Assembly (NCBI GenBank): GCA_019192545.1
Contig: JAHCMI010000021.1
Span: forward strand, 1-64,000
From: Rivularia sp. MS3
GTDB taxonomy: Bacteria > Cyanobacteriota > Cyanobacteriia > Cyanobacteriales > Nostocaceae
Reading direction: 5' to 3'
Length of the DNA stretch: 64,000 bases
The position numbers and the translations under genes were made by a program. The notes under the pieces are model-generated. The model did no database searches. It was not told the origin of the DNA and was given only the letters and a program-made list of their open reading frames with translations. Positions 7,857-15,774 of the stretch are shown one piece after another (position 1 is the first letter of the stretch; every line of letters begins with the position of its first letter).

Positions 7857-8843
7857 TTATTTTTTCTGATTTTTCAGCCATTCTTTGATACGAGCCATTC
7901 CTTCATCCAAGGAAATAGCTGGTTGATAGCCTAATATTCTGCGTGCTTTTTCAATTGAAAAAGTATAGGGACGACTCATGAAATCCACAGCTTCGGGATA
8001 TATATCCGGCTTTTTACGTATAAGTTTTTGTCCTTGACAGCGCAATTTCAAAAACATTCTGATTTCTTCTTTCGGTAGGGAAGAAGGGGTTAGACAATCC
8101 CCAACTTCTGCTAAACGGGTAAAAAATTCTCGCGGGGAAGTTTCTTTACCATCGGTGATGTTGAATATTTCGCCGTGTTGTTCTTTTTCTATTGCGAGAA
8201 AAATCGCATCAATTAAATTATCAACGTACAGATGATTGATTACCTTTCCTTCGTTGGTATAAGCAAATAATTTTTGCTGCATAAACGAGATCGGCCTCAC
8301 AGTCCAAGGAATAGAACCCGGTCCGTAAACATCTCCGGCACGGATAATAATAATACCGAAATCTCGGGCACTATTTAGTTGCACTAAAGCTTTTTCTGCT
8401 TCTATTTTCGTTTGACAATAAGGATTTCTTTCTTTTACAAGAGTTTCTTTTTCAGTAACATTATTAGGATAATCAAAACCATAAACAGAAGCAGTAGAAA
8501 GATGCACAAAATTCTTTACACCGGCATTTCTAGCAGCTTTACCAATATTTATAGTTCCATCAATATTTACTGAACTAAATTCTTTGATCGAACCTCCTTC
8601 TTTTGCAACTTCTTCAGTATGTAAAACTATATCTACATCCTGACAAGCCTGTTGAGTTATAGATGCATCTGTTACACTACCGTTAATGATTTCAATGCCT
8701 AATTTCTGTGCATTCCGAGCTAATTCTGCATCTTTTTCCAGTCCACGGACTTTTAAACCTTTAGCTATAGCTATTTCGGCTGCACGTAGTCCTATAAATC
8801 CACCAATTCCTGATATCAGTAAAGTTTTATCTGCAAAGTTCAT
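7857..8843 (-). CDS. NAD(P)-dependent epimerase/dehydratase (extended SDR)
   Basis: This 328-residue Rossmann-fold enzyme of the extended short-chain dehydrogenase family acts on nucleotide sugars or on steroid/lipid-type 3-hydroxy or 3-oxo groups. It shows the nucleotide-binding motif 'GIGGFIG' near residue 12, 'HLSTASVYGF' with the catalytic Ser/Thr, and 'YCQTKIEAEK' carrying Tyr and Lys. 'VYGPGS' and 'HLYVDNLIDAIFLA' follow. I chose the ATG at 8843, which puts the Rossmann strand at the N-terminus. A start at 8912 would add 23 hydrophobic residues from a repeat-rich region. It lies between devC and DUF2141, all minus strand. It may shape the sugar or the lipid chain; the substrate cannot be read from sequence. 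Confidence 0.8.
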   Translation of the reverse strand: MNFADKTLLISGIGGFIGLRAAEIAIAKGLKVRGLEKDAELARNAQKLGIEIINGSVTDASITQQACQDVDIVLHTEEVAKEGGSIKEFSSVNIDGTINIGKAARNAGVKNFVHLSTASVYGFDYPNNVTEKETLVKERNPYCQTKIEAEKALVQLNSARDFGIIIIRAGDVYGPGSIPWTVRPISFMQQKLFAYTNEGKVINHLYVDNLIDAIFLAIEKEQHGEIFNITDGKETSPREFFTRLAEVGDCLTPSSLPKEEIRMFLKLRCQGQKLIRKKPDIYPEAVDFMSRPYTFSIEKARRILGYQPAISLDEGMARIKEWLKNQKK

Positions 8844-8903
8844 ATTTTTGTTGCTTATACGCTTGTTTGATATATAAGAAAATAGAGAAGTAAGAAAATA
8901 GGT

Positions 8904-9003
8904 AATTTGCAATTTGCAATTTGCAATTATTAATTTTTTACTTGCTACTTGCTACTCGCTACTCGCTACTTGCTACTCGCTACTTGCTACTTGCTACTTG
9001 CTC
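8904..9003. repeat. heptameric tandem repeats (STRR)
   Basis: Three aatttgc units are followed by about nine cttgcta/ctcgcta units. They extend to the stop codon of devC, so the TAA of that gene is part of the repeat context. Confidence 0.85.
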
Positions 9004-9007
9004 GCTG

Positions 9008-10186
9008 TTAAAAAATATCTGCCGGATCCGCCGAACGCAGTTGATTAATGGTTAATGCACCAGATGTCATACACATTAAAGCTGTTGCGATTAACACTAT
9101 TAATGCATTGTTGAAACTCATATTTATAGGTAGTTTCGTTGCTTTCATTGCGAATTCATATAAATAATTTGAGATAATCCAACCTGGAATATAACCAAGT
9201 ACTGCTAAAATGAAAGCCTGTTTGAAAACTACTCTTAATAAATAATTATTGGCATAACCTATGGCTTTTAAAGTGGCGTATGCTACTAACTGACTGGCAA
9301 TATTGCTAAATAAAATTTGATAAACAATAACTATACCAACAACAGAACCCATTGTAAGCATCAGATTTAAAATAAAACCGATTGGTGTTCTATTTGCCCA
9401 ATATTCTTTTTCAAAATTAACGAATTCTTCGTAGGTAAATATAAGAACATCTTCAGGTAAATTATTCCGTAATTCTTGAGTAATTTTTTGAGGATTTACT
9501 CCTTCTTTGAGGGTTATTGCTCCTACATCTATTTTATCTGTAGGTCTGCCGTTCTGAAATATTCGCAAAAATGTAGTATCGCTAACAATTAAATTACCAT
9601 CTACCCCAAAGGAAGGGCCTAAACTAAATAATCCACCGACTCTAAGTCTTAATCCTGCTAGTGAATCAAACGGAAAAATTTCAATGCTTGGTTGGGTGTT
9701 TCCCCGCTCAAATCTCAAAGCGACATCTCCAAATTCCGGTCGAGAATTTTTATCAAATAAAACTACGTTAGATATTTTAAGCTTATCTATATTTTCCTGA
9801 ATTCCAGGTAAATTAATTACGGGTTTGCTAGGTTCAAATCCCATTACGTATATAGAGTATTTTTCGCCAGTATCGGGATTTTTAAATTTTGCAAATCCCA
9901 AATATATCGGAGTAACTGATTCTACACCTTTAAATCCTAAAACTTGGTACAAACGAGTTCGAGAAAAACTTTGGGTAGCAGTTAAAGCTTTATATTGAGA
10001 ACTAACTAAAAATAAATCTCCTTGTAAACTGCGGTGTACCTGAGTTGCGCTACTGTAAAGAGCATCTTGAAATCCAAGTTGCATAAACATAAGTATCACA
10101 ATAAAAGCGATACCAGCTACAGCTACTAAAGAACGAAATTTGTTTCGGATTAGCTGTAACCATGCTAAAGGGGTTTTTGAAGCCAT
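9008..10186 (-). CDS. devC: DevC-type ABC exporter permease
   Basis: This 392-residue permease of the FtsX/MacB-like DevC family has the expected topology. One transmembrane helix is at about residues 18-38, a large periplasmic domain follows, and three helices lie near 270-300, 320-345 and 360-382. The end 'LRSADPADIF' and the start 'PLAWLQLIRNKFRS' are typical of DevC. In Anabaena, DevBCA with a TolC-type outer membrane channel exports heterocyst glycolipid. Here devC is 179 bases downstream of devB, and I find no devA (ATPase) in the window. The permease therefore needs an ATPase from elsewhere. Proximity to the hgl polyketide genes fits a glycolipid exporter. The assignment to DevC rather than another FtsX permease is strong. 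Confidence 0.9.
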   Translation of the reverse strand: MASKTPLAWLQLIRNKFRSLVAVAGIAFIVILMFMQLGFQDALYSSATQVHRSLQGDLFLVSSQYKALTATQSFSRTRLYQVLGFKGVESVTPIYLGFAKFKNPDTGEKYSIYVMGFEPSKPVINLPGIQENIDKLKISNVVLFDKNSRPEFGDVALRFERGNTQPSIEIFPFDSLAGLRLRVGGLFSLGPSFGVDGNLIVSDTTFLRIFQNGRPTDKIDVGAITLKEGVNPQKITQELRNNLPEDVLIFTYEEFVNFEKEYWANRTPIGFILNLMLTMGSVVGIVIVYQILFSNIASQLVAYATLKAIGYANNYLLRVVFKQAFILAVLGYIPGWIISNYLYEFAMKATKLPINMSFNNALIVLIATALMCMTSGALTINQLRSADPADIF

Positions 10187-10365
10187 GATTGCTAAGTATT
10201 TAAATCGGGATGAATGAGATATATAGCGCGGGAAGGATGAAGGATGAAGGTGGTTTCCAATCGCGAGATTCCACTGGTTCGATTACTATCTACTCGGAGG
10301 CAGTATCCCAATTATTCATTACCAAATATCAATTGTTCAATTCATCCTTCTAGTTTCATTTTTGC

Positions 10366-11562
10366 TTAAATTTGAATGGCGACATCTACCTGTAGATTTG
10401 TTAAACCCATGATTAATCTATTATCTTCTAGTTCATCGATACGAATTTTGACCTCGACAATTCTTCTGTCAGTATCTGCTCCTGGATTTATATTCAGTAT
10501 TTTTTGTCTATCGACTAGCAATCCGATTTCGCTGACGGTTCCTTTTATTTCCCGAGGTAAGGCGGTACTGGTAATTGTTGCTTTTTGACCTAGACGTACT
10601 TTCTGGATGTCTGTTTGATAAACTTCTGCTACCACATACATCTGATTGGTTTTACCTATTTCTACTAATCCCTCTGAGGTAATCATTTCTCCGGGTTTGG
10701 CATTCACTTTTAATATTGTGCCGGTAATGGGAGATTTGAGAATCGTTAATTCTTGTTCTGCTTTAGCTTGCTCTACAGCAGATTTAGCACTTTTAACCTC
10801 AGCCTGGGCTAGTTGAATATCTTGGGGACGAACTTCTTGGATACTATTTAATTTCGCTTTGGCTTCTCTGATTTGATCCTGTAAAGTATTGACGCTACGA
10901 TCTAGATTTGCTTGAGCTTCATTGAGTTGCTGCTGTAAAGTTTTTACCTGCAAACTCTTACTATCTGCAATGGAAGCGGAAACTGCTCCCTGCTGGTATA
11001 ACTTTTGATAGCGATTGTATTCGGTTTGAGCATTACTTAATTCTGCTTGTAACCTGGCGATTGTGGCATTACCTGTAGCAACTTCTCCTTGAAACTGAGA
11101 CTGTAACCGAGCAATTATTGCTCGTTGAGCATCAATATCGCCTGTTTTAGCTCCAGCTTCTATCTGAGCTAATTTAGCTTGAGCAACTCTAACTCGATCC
11201 AAAGCTTGCTGTATTTTAACTGTAGCCCCAGTGTAACCATCAAGTAGCGCTATTACTTGCCCAGCTTTTACTTTGCTTCCTTGACTGACAAATAATTTTT
11301 CTACCCGCGAACCGTTAATCGAATTAGGAGGTGATAATTTAATTACCATTCCTTCGGGTTCAATACGCCCTAAAGCTGTAATCGCGACTCTGGCAGGAGA
11401 AGTATTTACAGGTGTAGGTGATTTACTTTGAATGTTAGGACGAAATCGTAAGTAGCTGTAGAAACTAATAATTGCTGTAGCTAAAGCAATGGAAGTTGCT
11501 AAAATCAATCGCCACTTAGGGGGGGCTTTTTCAAGAAACTCCCTTTCCTTATCTGCTGACAT
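10366..11562 (-). CDS. devB: DevB-type membrane fusion protein
   Basis: This is a periplasmic adaptor of the HlyD family, 398 residues. It has an N-terminal anchor (about residues 18-40), a lipoyl-like half motif 'GSKVKAGQVIALLDG' (about 95-110) and a long coiled coil (about 120-260, full of Ala, Gln, Leu and Lys). The second lipoyl half is 'ILKSPITGTILKVNAKPGEMI', followed by a beta-barrel and membrane-proximal domain. DevB links the DevC/DevA pump to the outer-membrane channel. I prefer the ATG at 11562. The in-frame TTG at 11589 would add nine residues and has no better binding site. It heads the devB-devC pair, opposite to the ParB-like gene, with a 1.3-kb non-coding region upstream that may hold its control region. 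Confidence 0.9.
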   Translation of the reverse strand: MSADKEREFLEKAPPKWRLILATSIALATAIISFYSYLRFRPNIQSKSPTPVNTSPARVAITALGRIEPEGMVIKLSPPNSINGSRVEKLFVSQGSKVKAGQVIALLDGYTGATVKIQQALDRVRVAQAKLAQIEAGAKTGDIDAQRAIIARLQSQFQGEVATGNATIARLQAELSNAQTEYNRYQKLYQQGAVSASIADSKSLQVKTLQQQLNEAQANLDRSVNTLQDQIREAKAKLNSIQEVRPQDIQLAQAEVKSAKSAVEQAKAEQELTILKSPITGTILKVNAKPGEMITSEGLVEIGKTNQMYVVAEVYQTDIQKVRLGQKATITSTALPREIKGTVSEIGLLVDRQKILNINPGADTDRRIVEVKIRIDELEDNRLIMGLTNLQVDVAIQI

Positions 11563-12891
11563 ATTTTGATTCCAATTGTGAAGAGCCAAGTTTCTTATAA
11601 CGTTGATGAAGGTAACTTTTACTTAAGAAAGCCGATTTACTCTGCCTGAAAACCGTTCTTAAATATAAAGACGGGTTTACGCAAACACAGCAGATAGTTA
11701 TGTGCTGAAAATTTTTTAAATTGTATGTAGTTCATCTTGCACCATTTTCATTGATTCTAGAGATAAAGTCCCCAATACGCTTTCCCAAATTAAAAGCCGG
11801 AAAATCAGCAGCCTGCGGCTGTTTTTGAGAATGGTGCAAAAAATGAAATTTATATAACTTTCGCTATTAAACGGGGATTTGTAAAGACAGCGGTTGCGAG
11901 ACAATAAACTGACGAGGATTATGTTTTGGATTCGGGTATTAACTCCTGGAAAAATGTGTAAATAAACATCGCTTTAACTGCGTACATAGGTAATTAAAAA
12001 TGTGTATGGAATCTGAAACAACAGAGTTACAAGTATTAATTTTGACCTTTAATTTTAAATCAAAAATATTTAACCGATTATTAATATCCTGTAGGAAAAA
12101 ATAATGGCTTACTGGCGTTTCGATTTCCTAGTTTTTATTCTATATTATTAATAAGGTATTGTTCTAGGAAATAGCAGTAACGCTCTTCACAAAAACTAAA
12201 TTTTTATTCCAGCTATTATCAGTGGGAAGCGTTCAGGCAATAGCTCAAAAAACTTGTCTCTAAGTATGTCAAATAAGTTGAATATTGTCAACCTGCTTTT
12301 AGGAAGAGTTTTTCGCTGACATACACATATATCTGAATGCAAATAGTAGGCTATGAAATAATCGAAATATAGATGTAGCGCTTCATCTTTTGTGTGGTAA
12401 GAAAATTTGAATGCAGACGCGAAAAGTCTTTTATAGCATTATATACCCTTGGATATCGGCTGGAATTCTACATTAGTAATAGCGACGGATAATCGCAAAA
12501 TTAAATAACGATAGATATTTTTTTAACCGCATTTCGGTGGCAATTACTACATTCTATAAATTTTATGATTTAAGTTTGTTTGCCTAGGGAGCAAATTGCT
12601 GTTAGTTAACGTCCCTAACCTTCAAATAGAGGAATAACGAACTTGAAAAATTTAATTTATGAAGATTATTTTTAGCTATGATATTTTTGCTATCAAGTAG
12701 ATTGATTTAAGGCAATATAGGAGGAATAATTGCATAACCTTGGGCTTTAGCTTTCATCTTGATTATTGTAGAGATTAGTTTGATATCAAGCTATTATCAT
12801 TTTTATGACATAACATTACTTAGCGGCATTTTCAAGCCATACAAAAGTCAATCAAATATCAGTCGGTATATGGTTATCAATATTAGTAATT
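11563..12891. other. 1.3-kb divergent intergenic region
   Basis: No convincing gene on either strand; the only longer frame (11716-11904, minus) has no recognisable features. It separates devB from the ParB-like gene and must hold both promoters. I looked for the NtcA pattern GTA-N8-TAC expected for devB and found none; the closest is a GTA-N5-TAC at about 11611. It is AT-rich without tandem repeats, in contrast with most other gaps here. Confidence 0.5.
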
Positions 12892-14301
12892 ATGTCTGGA
12901 ATATCTAAATTATCGATAGAAAAAATTAAATACGGTAACAATCGTCGTCCAATCAACGATGAAAAAGTTGAGCAATTAAAAAAATCTATTGAGTTGAATG
13001 GTTTGCTCAATCCGATAACGGTAGACAATGATTTTAACTTGATTGCCGGGTTGCATCGCTTAACAGCCTGCAAGCTGCTGGGTTTTAAACAGATTGAATG
13101 CAATATAGTTACTTACGATTCCGACGAAAACGCAAGATTGGCAGAAATTGACGAAAATTTAATTCGTAACGAACTAGAACCCCTTGAAAGAGGCAAGCTA
13201 GTACTCGAAAGAGAAAAAATACTTGTCAAATTAGGAATAAGAGCGAAAGCCGGAGACAATCAATACACTCTCAAAGCTTCAGAGAATGGTGGTGAAATAA
13301 TTTCACCACCACCAAAAACCACCCAAGAGTTAGCCAAACAAGCTGGCTATAGCGAACGTAGCTGGCAGCATGATAAACAAATTGCTAGAGATATAGCTCC
13401 AAAAATCCAGAAAATAATTCAGAAAACTCCTATAGCAGACAAAAAAACGACTTTACTCAACATTGCTAGAGCCGGTAGAAAAGAAAGAATATTGGCAGAA
13501 AAAGCTTTAAAAGCTTATGAAATCGCTAAAAGCAAAGGAAATAAAGAAGAAGCCGAACGAGAAGCCAAAATAGCAGCTAAATTACGCGCCCAACAAGAAG
13601 AATTACAGCTACAAGCTTTTCACAGCGCGATCGCACAGCTAGAAGCGAAATCTGGAATTAAGAAGGAACAACAAAGAGTGAAACAGCCAAAAATTCTCAA
13701 TTCGTTGATTTTTAACCAAGAATCGCTGTCAAAAATTGGCGATAAATGGACTTTAGGCAATCGCCATCTTGTATATTACGGGGATACTGCCCAAAAAGAC
13801 TTTATTCAACTACTACCTTCAAATGCTGCTTTAGCGATTAGCTACGCCGCGCCCCCAGCAAACAATTCTTTTTACGGTGCATGGAATCACGATTATTTAG
13901 TGGATGAAGCTAAGGTTGTAGCTGTATTACGGCAGGAAAACAATATTTATCAGTTTTGCAGCAATACCCGGATGACTTTTCAGTATGAATTGTTATTAGG
14001 CAAAATATATGTAGGGATTTTTTCGCGAGAAGCAATAGCAAAACCGCAGATGCCAGTCAATTTAGACAATGTTGAAGGAATAATCCAATATTTAATCAAT
14101 ATGTTTACGGTTCAAAATAATTATGTCATAGCGCCGTTTATGGGTAATGGTGAAATTTTGATGACTTGCGAAAAAATGCGCCGAGTTTGTTTCATCGGCG
14201 ACGAAAATCTTGATGTAATTCGTAACGGAGTATCGCGTTGGAGAAAATGGACGGATAAACAACCCGAGAAAATTGTGCGTTCGGATTATTTGTATTTTTG
14301 A
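12892..14301 (+). CDS. ParB-like domain fused to a degenerate DNA methyltransferase
   Basis: The protein has 469 residues. Residues 1-110 form a ParB/Srx domain, with 'GLHRLTACKLLGF' in place of the GERRxRA box and 'ENLIRNELEPLERG' matching the ENxxRxxLxPxE box. Residues 120-280 are helical, with a helix-turn-helix-like piece ('TTQELAKQAGYSERSW') and a charged coiled coil. Residues 295-469 resemble the N4/N6 methyltransferase domain of ParB-methylase fusions ('WTLGNRHLVYYGD' and 'PFMGNGEILMTCEKMRR', the FxGxG motif). However, 'SYAAPPANN' stands where DPPY is expected, so methylation activity is doubtful. It may bind DNA or CTP and act in regulation. It sits alone between devB and the hgl genes. 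The start ATG gives the normal N-terminus of the domain. Confidence 0.75.
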   Translation: MSGISKLSIEKIKYGNNRRPINDEKVEQLKKSIELNGLLNPITVDNDFNLIAGLHRLTACKLLGFKQIECNIVTYDSDENARLAEIDENLIRNELEPLERGKLVLEREKILVKLGIRAKAGDNQYTLKASENGGEIISPPPKTTQELAKQAGYSERSWQHDKQIARDIAPKIQKIIQKTPIADKKTTLLNIARAGRKERILAEKALKAYEIAKSKGNKEEAEREAKIAAKLRAQQEELQLQAFHSAIAQLEAKSGIKKEQQRVKQPKILNSLIFNQESLSKIGDKWTLGNRHLVYYGDTAQKDFIQLLPSNAALAISYAAPPANNSFYGAWNHDYLVDEAKVVAVLRQENNIYQFCSNTRMTFQYELLLGKIYVGIFSREAIAKPQMPVNLDNVEGIIQYLINMFTVQNNYVIAPFMGNGEILMTCEKMRRVCFIGDENLDVIRNGVSRWRKWTDKQPEKIVRSDYLYF

Positions 14302-15218
14302 AAATAGATAATTGGGGATTGGTAATTGGTAATTGGTAATTGGGCATTGGGCATCGGTAACTTGTTACTTATAACTGCTTACTGTTAACTGTTCACTGTT
14401 AACTGCTCACTGCTCACTGTTAACTGTTAACTGTTCACTGAAATGCTCGAAGCGAACTATATGATAATTTCTATTAGTTCCAATAAACCTTGCTTAAATA
14501 TCCGCAAGTATATCGATTAGCGATTATTTATTTTGAGCAATTAGGAAATCTTAAAATAACCAACAGTAACTATTTTTGTGAATGTAAATTGATATATTTA
14601 GTGTTGATATATTAACTTGATTTTTAACCATCGACTATTACTGATGCTTTTTTTGATTATCATGTTCCCTTGAACTAATATCATCTAAAAACAAACTGTT
14701 TTAAATCAAATATTGAAACTACCGATATTGCTTTACAACAACCTTACAGCTACTTCATAATCAAGAAAAACTTATGTTTTCTAGGGTTTTTGTCAAAATA
14801 CCCTTAGAAACGTCAGGTTATTGATGATACTATGGGTCAATATTTTTTATCTAATTAACAGTTGAAAAAATCTAGAATTCTTTCTGAATTGCCCAAAAGC
14901 GTATCATCCGCTTTGTTTAAGCTGTGCTACTGTTGGTATTAATTCTAATAATTAAGAACAAATTGGTAATTAGATATTTAATGATTAGTTTATTAGTAAT
15001 GAATAACTAACAATTGAAATCAGTCTAATTACGATATTTGTGATAGTTGAAACTGTTTGTCAATTATTTTGATAAATACAAACAGAAAATAGGTGTGTAG
15101 GAGTAAATGATTTATTATATGTTTTTCAAAGTTTTTGATGTTGTGGTTTTGTAACTAACTTGTCAAACATTATTGTTTACAGTTCATAAAATTATCTTCC
15201 AAGGCGTTTTAATTAGCT
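14302..15218. other. intergenic region with heptamer repeats, then featureless AT-rich DNA
   Basis: Positions 14311-14445 are STRR units (ggtaatt, then gttaact/gttcact/gctcact). The remaining ~770 bases show no gene and no convincing terminator. It probably contains the promoter of the small gene at 15219. Confidence 0.6.
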
Positions 15219-15497
15219 ATGGCATTTATTAAAATACAGAACGTTGTCATTAATACGGATTACATAGCCGTAGTAAGGTTTAATAATCAAACCGGCTCCG
15301 ATAAAAAGAGCGTTTCTGTTTTAGTAGCTACTCCCAAACCGACCCCTTTTGAATGGGAAACAGTGTCTTCAAATAACCGTCAAGAAGAATGGATGGAATT
15401 CACTGGTATTGCTGCAAAAGCATTAGAAGATTATTTTTCTAGCTTCAATAATGTAATTGACCTTCTACCCCAGTGTCATGAAACGAGTTTGATTTAG
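15219..15497 (+). CDS. small conserved-looking protein upstream of hglE
   Basis: This 92-residue cytoplasmic protein starts with a beta-rich half ('FIKIQNVVINTDYIAVVRF', then 'VSVLVATPKPTPFEWETV') and ends with a helix ('EWMEFTGIAAKALEDYFSSF'). The layout recalls small cyanobacterial proteins that begin with a strand-turn-strand unit and a helix, but I do not recognise a named family. It is 275 bases upstream of hglE on the same strand, so it may be co-transcribed or may have a role in that pathway. There is no signal peptide. Length, start and amino-acid composition look like a genuine gene. Confidence 0.6.
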   Translation: MAFIKIQNVVINTDYIAVVRFNNQTGSDKKSVSVLVATPKPTPFEWETVSSNNRQEEWMEFTGIAAKALEDYFSSFNNVIDLLPQCHETSLI

Positions 15498-15713
15498 TGG
15501 TTTATTCTACCGTAGGATAGACGCAAAACAAGCATAAAATATTGGAAAGTAGAAGTAGGGGAAAATATCTAAAAATTTTTAAAACAAGAAATTAATCGGG
15601 GTTGCATTTCTCCTGACATTTTAGTTAGGAAAAAGTATTTATAATTTACTTATCCTTCGTTTATTATCCAATTAATTAATTAGTTGCCAGACTTATCCGT
15701 TTATTAATTGGGC

Positions 15714-15749
15714 AGCTATGCTATCTCTAGAAGCAAGATAGCTATAGCT
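15714..15749. promoter_or_regulatory. inverted repeat just upstream of hglE
   Basis: Arms of 13 and 14 bases (agctatgctatct / agatagctatagct) pair with a single one-base bulge around a 9-base loop. It ends 25 bases before the ATG at 15775. There is no T-run, so a terminator is unlikely. It could be an operator or a leader hairpin of hglE. Confidence 0.4.
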
Positions 15750-15774
15750 GAATTTTATAGTCGCTACAGTTTTG

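Noticed and set aside
10270-10310. tRNA T-loop-like 'ggttcgatt' sequence
   Set aside because: No acceptor, D or anticodon stems can be formed around it.
11590-11720. NtcA site upstream of devB
   Set aside because: Only a GTA-N5-TAC spacing was found at about 11611; the accepted spacing is N8, so I do not call it.
11716-11904. 62-codon minus-strand frame upstream of devB
   Set aside because: Composition is atypical, with no motif and no ribosome binding site; probably chance.
12852-13103. 83-codon minus-strand frame
   Set aside because: Lies wholly antisense to the ParB-like coding region, whose forward translation has clear family motifs.
13840-13875. A small-repeat insertion as cause of DPPY loss in the ParB-methylase fusion
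   Set aside because: The DNA 'gctacgccgcgcc' resembles the core of the Uma2 insertion, but no flanking duplication is visible and no clean ancestral frame can be restored.
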